From positions 1-9,528 of the forward strand of contig JALWSN010000016.1 in NCBI GenBank assembly GCA_027080245.1: DNA of 9,528 nt, written 5' to 3'. The notes under the pieces were generated by a model, which was given only the letters and a program-made list of their open reading frames with translations, was not told the DNA's origin and did no database searches. Shown here piece after piece: positions 1 through 5,646 of the stretch. The translations under genes and the position numbers were made by a program. Source of the DNA: Ignavibacteriales bacterium. GTDB taxonomy: Bacteria > Bacteroidota > Ignavibacteria > Ignavibacteriales > Melioribacteraceae. Every line of letters starts with the position of its first letter. Positions within the stretch are counted from its first letter, which is position 1.

Positions 1-499
1 GGTAAGGGATTCCGTAAAGGTAAGCCTTAGGAGGCATTTTGGAATGGAACGCAGTGTCGAAAACACAACACTGGGGCGTGTTTGGCAAATGAGCTTTGCA
101 CGCTAAAATTCCTTTAATATTCGAAGGATTGTGAAGCGGCGCCAATTCAATGTTGTCCCTAATTGCTTCCATTACCTGTTCGGTAATTAAAACCGACCCG
201 GTAAAAGTTTCGCCGCCGTGAACGACCCTGTGCCCCACCGCCTCAATTTCAGAACGATCTTTAATCACGCCGTGGTTCGGACTTAACAGAACAGCAATCA
301 CATATTCAATCGCAATCGTGTGGTCTAAAATTTCGCCAACAATTTTAATCTTTTTTTTACCTGCCGGTTCGTGCGTTAAAACCGCGCTGCTCATTCCAAT
401 TCTTTCAACCATTCCTTTAGCCAACGGTTCGCGCGTTTCCGTTTCGATGAACTGATATTTGACCGAAGAACTACCGCAATTCAAAACTAAAACTTTCAT
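1..499 (-). CDS. ackA: Acetate kinase, N-terminal 166 residues (C-terminus beyond the window edge)
   Basis: Cytoplasmic acetate kinase, which interconverts acetyl phosphate + ADP with acetate + ATP, usually paired with phosphotransacetylase. Reading back from the ATG at 499 gives an open frame to the window edge. It begins MKVLVLNCGSSSVKYQF, the ASKHA phosphate-binding loop, with N7, S10, S12 and K14 at the family positions. VGHRVVHGG follows, with R91 in it, then APLHNPSN with H123 and VFDTAFH with D148. These numbers coincide with the well-studied Methanosarcina thermophila enzyme, so the start is secure. The ribosome site GAGAGGG (505-511) lies 5 nt upstream. Full-length enzymes are about 400 aa, so roughly 60% is missing here because of the window edge, not a mutation. 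It lies 14 nt behind the hydroxyacyl-CoA dehydrogenase gene, almost certainly in the same transcript. Butyrate kinase is a related alternative, but the motifs fit acetate kinase better. Confidence 0.95.
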   Translation of the reverse strand, partial: MKVLVLNCGSSSVKYQFIETETREPLAKGMVERIGMSSAVLTHEPAGKKKIKIVGEILDHTIAIEYVIAVLLSPNHGVIKDRSEIEAVGHRVVHGGETFTGSVLITEQVMEAIRDNIELAPLHNPSNIKGILACKAHLPNTPQCCVFDTAFHSKMPPKAYLYGIPY

Positions 500-513
500 C
501 TTTTCCCTCTCAA

Positions 514-1449
514 TTATTCAACAATGTTGCCGTTTTCGTCATACTTAAAAAACCCCTCGCCAGTTTTCTTGCCTAATTTTTTTTCGCGAACCAATTTTCT
601 AAGAATCGGACAAGGACGGTAACGGGGTTCGCCAAGAGTTTTCCACAATTGCTCCATCCAGATTAACACTTCATCCAGCCCCATCGAATCAGCCATTTCA
701 AGCGGACCTTTTTTAAATTCGTAACCTAATTTCATCGCCGTGTCGATATCCTTTGCCGAAGCCACGCCCTCGAGCAGAATGTACATCGCCTCGTTTAGCA
801 ACGGTACAATAGCCCTTGTGGAAACAAAACCGGGATATTCGTAAACTTCCACGGGCGTTTTGCCGATGCGCGAAGCAAATTCTCTGACCCGCTCAACCGT
901 CTTATGAGAAGTGTCGACGCCCTTGACCAATTCAACCAAGGGAACTTTCGGAACGGGATTCAGAAAATGCATGCCAATTACTTTGTCAGGACGTTGGGTC
1001 ATCGAAGCAATTGTAGAAAGGCTAAGCGTGGAAGTGTTTGAAATAAAAATCGCCTTTTCCTTAGCAATTTTGTCAATCTTCTTGAAAATTTTTTCCTTTA
1101 AATTTAAGTCCTCCGAAACAGCTTCGATTATTACGTCGGCGGTTTTTAATTCTTCTACGTCCAGCGACCAAGTAATACGGGAAAGAATCGATTTCATTTC
1201 GCTTTCAGTCATCGCCCAGCGGGAAATTTCGTACTTCAATTCGTTTTTTAATTTTTCTTTTGCATTTTCCAGCGTCTCCTCGTCTTTTTCAATCACAAGC
1301 GCGTCGATGCCTGCGGCGGCAATGGTTTGCGCAATTCCTCGTCCCATTACTCCCGCGCCAATTATTGCTACGTCTTCGATCCTTTCCGATTCTTCAATTT
1401 TCAGTTCGCCCGAAAGCAAATCTTCCAACTTTAATTTATTTTCGCTCAT
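514..1449 (-). CDS. 3-hydroxyacyl-CoA dehydrogenase (3-hydroxybutyryl-CoA dehydrogenase type)
   Basis: NAD(P)-dependent oxidoreductase of 311 aa that interconverts 3-hydroxyacyl-CoA (typically 3-hydroxybutyryl-CoA) and 3-ketoacyl-CoA, in beta-oxidation or in C4 acid synthesis. The Rossmann fold begins near residue 25 with GAGVMG (G31, G33, G36), and E54 sits at the end of the second strand, as expected for NAD binding. The family's catalytic Ser is S140 (in SNTST) and the catalytic His is H161 in MHFLNPVPK, with its partner E173. The C-terminal helical domain runs from about 207 to 305 and ends GKKTGEGFFKY. Two oddities stand out. The active-site Asn of the usual GFxxNR motif is T211 (GFVSTR), and a charged extension of about 24 residues precedes the Rossmann fold. 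No alternative ATG exists before the glycine motif, so the extension is probably real. AGG 7 nt upstream of the ATG is a modest ribosome site. It is the first gene of a unit with acetate kinase. Family assignment is firm; chain-length preference and direction are inference. Confidence 0.92.
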   Translation of the reverse strand: MSENKLKLEDLLSGELKIEESERIEDVAIIGAGVMGRGIAQTIAAAGIDALVIEKDEETLENAKEKLKNELKYEISRWAMTESEMKSILSRITWSLDVEELKTADVIIEAVSEDLNLKEKIFKKIDKIAKEKAIFISNTSTLSLSTIASMTQRPDKVIGMHFLNPVPKVPLVELVKGVDTSHKTVERVREFASRIGKTPVEVYEYPGFVSTRAIVPLLNEAMYILLEGVASAKDIDTAMKLGYEFKKGPLEMADSMGLDEVLIWMEQLWKTLGEPRYRPCPILRKLVREKKLGKKTGEGFFKYDENGNIVE

Positions 1450-1541
1450 TTTTTAACCTGCTCTTTTTTCAATAATTAAACTTAAAAATTACTAAATTTT
1501 ATGCCAATAAAATATCTACAAAATTAAATATTTTACTATTC

Positions 1542-2363
1542 TCAATAATCCTTTTTATTAAAAATAAAAATTGCCGCCCCAATTGTAAGAAAAATAAAAA
1601 CAATCGAAACAAAAATCGGTTGGTAGGAAGCAATTTCTTTGTTCAGCGCAATGGCGGAAGTAATTGAACCAATGTCCGAAGTTTGCGGGAAAATGTAATA
1701 AAGAACGTTCAGTACTCCCTTGATTATTTTACTTTCAATCAGGTAGAAAGCCTTCTCCCTGTGAGCAAGCAGCGGCGAAAATACGTAAAAAATCAAGTAA
1801 GTAAGCATCATTGCCGAAAGGGAAGAACGCGTTAGAATTCCAATTAAAATAATGAGACCGTACAATACCATGAACGCAAAAGTAATAGTTGCAATGGTTA
1901 TTAGAAACGAAACATCCCAGTAATGGAAACGTAATCCCAGAATAAAGTAGAAGCCTAAAACGGCGTAAGCCACGTTAACAAACACCATCGAAGTAACGCC
2001 GAAATACTTGCCTAAGATAAGCTCGCCTCGTTTAATTGGCTTTGAAAGAAGCAACTCGATGTTGCCTTTTTCCAGCATTGTAGGAATAAAACTGGAAGAA
2101 GAAAAAATAGCAAGGAACAAACCGCCGCTATAAAGAGGGGAAATTAAAAACAGTTTCAAAACGGAAAATATTTTCGTTTCAAAATCCCCGTCAATTTTAA
2201 GCTTCATCGAAATGGGACCGAAAATATTGCTAAGGTTAATAGCCAGTACAGCGGCTATTAAAATAGCCAACACAAATGTTGTTATTAAAAAGAAAGTAAC
2301 AAACACTTTGCGCGAAAGGGCTTCGCGAAACGTGTGTTTAGTGATTGTCCAGACGTTACTCAT
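1542..2363 (-). CDS. ABC-2 type transporter permease (NosY-like)
   Basis: Integral membrane permease of 273 aa, the membrane partner of the ATPase encoded immediately upstream. After a short cytoplasmic N-terminus with the basic helix KHTFREALSRK there are about six hydrophobic segments, near residues 20-42, 68-92, 118-142, 150-174, 180-200 and 247-268. A charged loop at 98-110 (EKGNIELLLSKPI) is typical of ABC-2 permeases, where this region contacts the ATPase. Unlike the other permease of the operon it has no large extracytoplasmic domain. The ATG at 2363 lies inside the end of the ATPase gene, with an 8-nt overlap ATGAGTAA, implying coupled translation at fixed stoichiometry. The gene ends the four-gene run; 92 nt separate it from the dehydrogenase gene. 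The substrate cannot be deduced: relatives serve copper-site maturation, antibiotic or lipid export, or gliding. Confidence 0.88.
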   Translation of the reverse strand: MSNVWTITKHTFREALSRKVFVTFFLITTFVLAILIAAVLAINLSNIFGPISMKLKIDGDFETKIFSVLKLFLISPLYSGGLFLAIFSSSSFIPTMLEKGNIELLLSKPIKRGELILGKYFGVTSMVFVNVAYAVLGFYFILGLRFHYWDVSFLITIATITFAFMVLYGLIILIGILTRSSLSAMMLTYLIFYVFSPLLAHREKAFYLIESKIIKGVLNVLYYIFPQTSDIGSITSAIALNKEIASYQPIFVSIVFIFLTIGAAIFIFNKKDY

Positions 2364-3291
2364 TTTCGTTTCCGGTTTTTTCGATTAAAGAAATGAACTC
2401 GTTCTCCAGCGAAGTTTTAACTTGGTTTAATCCCAACAATAAATAATTATTCTCCTGCAGAATTTGTTGAATGCGTTGCAGTTCGCTTTCCTTGCCAATC
2501 TTAACTCTGAACTTCCGCTCTTTCCAATCGACTACTTGAAACCCTTCCAACTTAAACTTAATGTAATCGTCGAATTCTCTGTTAAGGGTTATTTCGTAAA
2601 TTTGTTTTTGAGTGGTAAGCTCGTCAACCGTTCCGCTGTAAACTACTTTGCCCTTGTTTAAGATTGCAATCGAATCGGAAATCATTTCCACTTCCGAAAG
2701 CAAATGGCTGTTAACAAAAATTGTTTTACCTTCAGCTTTTAATCTCAATATCAAGTCTCTGATTTTTTTTCTTCCAATCGGGTCAACTCCGTCGGTTGGT
2801 TCGTCAAGAATTATCAGTTCGGGATTGTGCAAAATTGCCTGAGCAAGCCCTAATCTTTGCATCATTCCTTTCGAATAATTTTTAATTTTAGTTTTACTCC
2901 ATTTGCTCATCTCAACAATTTCAAGCATTTGCGCAATTCGCTTGTCGAGGTTAGCCGGGCGATAGCCGTACAAATCCGCAATATATTTAAGCAACTTTTC
3001 CCCCGTTAAATAAGGGGGAAACTTGTGATTTTCCGGAAGGTAGCCAATTCTTTTTTTTAATTGAATATTCCTGAAATTTTCTCCGAAAAGTTCAATTGAC
3101 CCGCTCGTGGGGTAACTAATGCCAAGTAAAATTTTAACGAGCGTGGTTTTGCCCGCTCCGTTAGGACCGAGCAAACTAAAAACGACGCCATGTGGAATGC
3201 CCATGGATACGCCGTCTAAAGCGCGTACTTCGTTCTTCCTACCGTCGTTAAAGACTTTAATTAATTCTTTAATTTCAATAATATTTGTCAT
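2356..3291 (-). CDS. ABC transporter ATP-binding protein (CcmA/NosF-like, second module)
   Basis: Cytoplasmic ATPase subunit of 311 aa that powers the adjoining 273-aa permease. Walker A is GPNGAGKTT with K48, the signature motif is the variant YSKGM (139-143), Walker B is LIILDEP with catalytic E164, and the switch histidine is H196 (NSHLL). The Q-loop position carries Glu (E87 in GYLPEN) rather than Gln, a variant common in this ABC-2 subfamily. About 90 residues after the nucleotide-binding domain (from about 220) form a C-terminal accessory region. The start ATG at 3291 shares its A with the TAA stop of the upstream permease (TAATG), and AAGGAA lies about 10 nt upstream; this junction supports the start. 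The gene is third in an operon of overlapping genes. Family and pairing are clear; the substrate is unknown. Confidence 0.92.
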   Translation of the reverse strand: MTNIIEIKELIKVFNDGRKNEVRALDGVSMGIPHGVVFSLLGPNGAGKTTLVKILLGISYPTSGSIELFGENFRNIQLKKRIGYLPENHKFPPYLTGEKLLKYIADLYGYRPANLDKRIAQMLEIVEMSKWSKTKIKNYSKGMMQRLGLAQAILHNPELIILDEPTDGVDPIGRKKIRDLILRLKAEGKTIFVNSHLLSEVEMISDSIAILNKGKVVYSGTVDELTTQKQIYEITLNREFDDYIKFKLEGFQVVDWKERKFRVKIGKESELQRIQQILQENNYLLLGLNQVKTSLENEFISLIEKTGNENE

Positions 3292-4613
3292 TAGAAAATA
3301 TTTCCTTTTCTAAAACGTACTAAAGCGTAAAAGTTCACGATAAAACCGGTGGAGAAGAGAATTAAAACAGGCAGCGCTATTCGAGCAAATGGGGCGTTGC
3401 GCCAGAGCACTTGTAAAAAGGCTTCCACGGACCAGTAATTTATCGTCAAGCGGGAAATTGTTTGCATCCAGCCGGGCAACAAAAAAGTTGGGAACCAGGA
3501 ACCGCCCACTGCAGACATTACCAAAATAAACACCATTGCAATTCCGTTTGCCTGTTGGTAAGATTTTGTAACCGACGTAATGAGCATCCCGAATGAAACC
3601 GCAGCCACAGCCGAAGCGACAATTACAATAAACAAATTTCCGAAATTGCTAAAAATATCAACGCCAAAAACAAGCCATGCAAAAACGAACATTACAAGCA
3701 GTTGAACAATGCCGAGAGTAATTGTAAAAATGTATTTTGCCCAAATAAGCTGCGAGCGCCTTACGGGCATGCAGAGCAAACGTTTAAGCGAACCTTCTTG
3801 CTTTTCTTCGAAGAAACTGGAGGCCGCGCCGGTTATTGAAAATAAAAGAAACATCATCGCCCAGCCGCCCACTGAACGTGTAACGCCCGGATTGGCAATG
3901 TTTTCCCCAACCAACTGTTTGCTTTCAAAACGAATTATTTTTGAGATGAAGTTGTCGCCGGTATTGTTCCCGCCCTTTAACAATTCTTTCGAATCCCATT
4001 TTGAAAAGTCCATCGATTCTAAAATTTTTTCCTTTGGAACTCCAAAATATTTACTAACGACATCCGCAATGTCGGAGTTGAACTTTTTGCGTTTAAGCCC
4101 TTGTAAAGGTTTTATTATCTGCTTTTGAAAAAGCAAAGGGAACAACTGAGGCAGCTGAGTAAAAATTGTTTTTTGAATTACTCCCTGAATCAGAGAGAAT
4201 TCAACTTCGTTTGCTGGGTCGTAGTACATTTTCAAATGAATTGAGGATGAAGTATCAGTAATAAAATCAGCGGGAACGACGAGCGCGGTTGAATATTTGC
4301 CCGTCTTTACTAACTTTTGCGCCGTTGCCTCGTCTATTTTTCTTTCGTTCTTTTCCCCCTCCTTTTTGTAGGATTTTACCAATCTTATTGCATCCGAAGA
4401 ATCCAATTTGGATTCAAGAAATTTTGCTATTGGCTCGTCGCTGTTTCTTACAAACACAATAGGGATTTTACTTTGAACGCCGCCGTTGCCGCCGAAAATT
4501 AAGCCGAAAATAAAAATTAAAACCGCCGGCAGCAAAAAAGTCAATATTACCGCGGGCTTATCTACAACGAACCTTAGATATTCCTTTTTTAACAGTATTA
4601 AAACGTTTCTCAA
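3291..4613 (-). CDS. ABC-2 type transporter permease with large extracytoplasmic domain
   Basis: Membrane permease of 440 aa, the partner of the ATPase directly upstream. One N-terminal membrane segment (about 20-41) is followed by about 200 residues of soluble sequence, which should lie outside the cytoplasmic membrane. From about residue 249 come roughly five or six more hydrophobic segments. The cytoplasmic coupling region EEKQEGSLKRLL (269-280), rich in charges, follows the second segment. This matches the DrrB/YhhJ/YbhR-like ABC-2 group used for export of drugs or lipophilic compounds. The start is TTG, not ATG. It overlaps the stop of the upstream ATPase as TTGA, GGGAG lies about 12 nt upstream, and there is no in-frame Met until well past the first membrane segment. 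The C-terminal stop overlaps the next ATPase start by one base. Confidence 0.9.
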   Translation of the reverse strand: MRNVLILLKKEYLRFVVDKPAVILTFLLPAVLIFIFGLIFGGNGGVQSKIPIVFVRNSDEPIAKFLESKLDSSDAIRLVKSYKKEGEKNERKIDEATAQKLVKTGKYSTALVVPADFITDTSSSIHLKMYYDPANEVEFSLIQGVIQKTIFTQLPQLFPLLFQKQIIKPLQGLKRKKFNSDIADVVSKYFGVPKEKILESMDFSKWDSKELLKGGNNTGDNFISKIIRFESKQLVGENIANPGVTRSVGGWAMMFLLFSITGAASSFFEEKQEGSLKRLLCMPVRRSQLIWAKYIFTITLGIVQLLVMFVFAWLVFGVDIFSNFGNLFIVIVASAVAAVSFGMLITSVTKSYQQANGIAMVFILVMSAVGGSWFPTFLLPGWMQTISRLTINYWSVEAFLQVLWRNAPFARIALPVLILFSTGFIVNFYALVRFRKGNIF

Positions 4614-5530
4614 TCTCTTAATTTTCTCCCTGTTAATTTAAAGAATACGTCTTCCAACGAAGCTTTTTTAAGTTCAACGAACTTGTCCGGAATTTGAAGT
4701 TTTTCAAGCTCGCTAAAAAGCAAGGAGTTTTTCGAAAACTTTTCCGAAGGAATAATTTCGAAGTAAAAATCGTTTTCCTTAACTTCACCTAATGATTTCA
4801 GGCTTTCGCGTTTTTGCAGGGTCAGGTCGTTCTTGTCGATTAACAATGTGGTTTTTTTGTCAATTTTGTCTAACAACTCGTTAAGAGCGCCAAGAGCAAT
4901 AATCTTACCGTTGTCAATTATTGCAAGTTTGCTGCAAAGCCGTTCTGCCTCTTCCATGTAGTGAGTTGTGTAAAGAATTGTTTTCCCTTTTTTATTTAGG
5001 CTTTGGAGCAAGTCAAAAATTGCATTGCGGGATTGAGGGTCGACACCGATGGTAGGCTCGTCGCAAAGCAAAAATTCCGGGTCGTGAAGAATGCTTGCCG
5101 CAATGTTTAATCGCCTCTTCATTCCGCCGGAAAAATTCTTAATCTTTTCATTCTTCCTGTGGTCGAGCTGAACTAATTGCAAAACTTCCTCAATCTTCCC
5201 TTTTAAACTTTTCCCTTGCAGTCCGTAAAGCGCACCAAATATTTCCAGATTCTTAACAGCCGTTAAGTCCTGATATAACGCAATTTCCTGAGGCACATAG
5301 CCGAAAAGCTTTTTAATTTCAAGGTTTTCGTAAACCAAGGCTTCGTCGTTAATTGTAACTGTGCCTTCGTCGGGTATTAAATAGCCGATGATTATGTTGA
5401 GCAAGGTGGTTTTGCCCGCTCCGTTTGGTCCGAGTAATCCGAAAAATTCGCCTTTCTCTATTTTTAAGTCTACTCCTTTAAGAGCTTCAATTTCTCCGAA
5501 GTTTTTTACAACACCGCTAATTTCAAGCAT
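4610..5530 (-). CDS. ABC transporter ATP-binding protein (DrrA/NatA-like, first module)
   Basis: Cytoplasmic ATPase subunit of 306 aa, the first gene of the four-gene transporter operon. The nucleotide-binding domain is complete. Walker A is GPNGAGKTT with K40, the Q-loop is Q81 (GYVPQE), the signature is FSGGM (133-137), followed by KRRLN as in DrrA-type exporters. Walker B is LLCDEP with E158, and the switch histidine is H190 (TTHYMEEAE). Residues from about 215 form an accessory tail ending in a SLEDVFFKLTGR stretch, typical of this group. The ATG at 5530 opens directly on the conserved first strand (LEISGVVKNFG), so the start is well placed although no clear Shine-Dalgarno is present. The stop overlaps the TTG start of the 440-aa permease by 4 nt, which argues that the two form one transporter. 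It is divergent from recQ across a 116-bp gap. Confidence 0.93.
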   Translation of the reverse strand: MLEISGVVKNFGEIEALKGVDLKIEKGEFFGLLGPNGAGKTTLLNIIIGYLIPDEGTVTINDEALVYENLEIKKLFGYVPQEIALYQDLTAVKNLEIFGALYGLQGKSLKGKIEEVLQLVQLDHRKNEKIKNFSGGMKRRLNIAASILHDPEFLLCDEPTIGVDPQSRNAIFDLLQSLNKKGKTILYTTHYMEEAERLCSKLAIIDNGKIIALGALNELLDKIDKKTTLLIDKNDLTLQKRESLKSLGEVKENDFYFEIIPSEKFSKNSLLFSELEKLQIPDKFVELKKASLEDVFFKLTGRKLRD

Positions 5531-5557
5531 AATAATTAAGGTAATTTGAATTATTAT

Positions 5558-5574
5558 TGATTAAGTTTTAATCA
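5558..5574. repeat. Perfect inverted repeat in the divergent intergenic region, possible operator
   Basis: TGATTAA and TTAATCA, 7-bp arms separated by GTT, lie between the first ABC gene (28 nt from its start codon) and recQ (73 nt from its start). Such a dyad between divergent genes could bind a dimeric regulator or could form a small hairpin in either leader. Almost all bases are A or T, so chance is a serious alternative. No run of T follows closely enough to make it a terminator. Confidence 0.3.
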
Positions 5575-5646
5575 TTATTTTAATAAATTTAAAACTCTAA
5601 TTTAGTGAAAATCCACTTAAGGAAATTAATTATTTTACGAATATAA

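Noticed and set aside
911..1456. A 181-codon open frame on the plus strand
   Set aside because: It lies entirely opposite the dehydrogenase gene, has a Ser/Phe/Ile-rich composition typical of an antisense frame, and matches no recognisable domain.
1485..1500. AAAATT and AATTTT inverted repeat downstream of the ABC operon
   Set aside because: It is A/T-only with a weak stem; not convincing as a terminator.
1450..1541. Promoter-like elements for the dehydrogenase unit, such as TTGGCA (1507-1502) with TAAGTT (1484-1479) on the minus strand
   Set aside because: The -35-like box is good, but the -10-like box matches only three of six bases, and the region is nearly all A and T. A promoter here is plausible from gene layout but cannot be located.
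3709..4128. A 139-codon open frame on the plus strand
   Set aside because: It is antisense to the conserved 440-aa permease, with no domain, ribosome site or independent signal.
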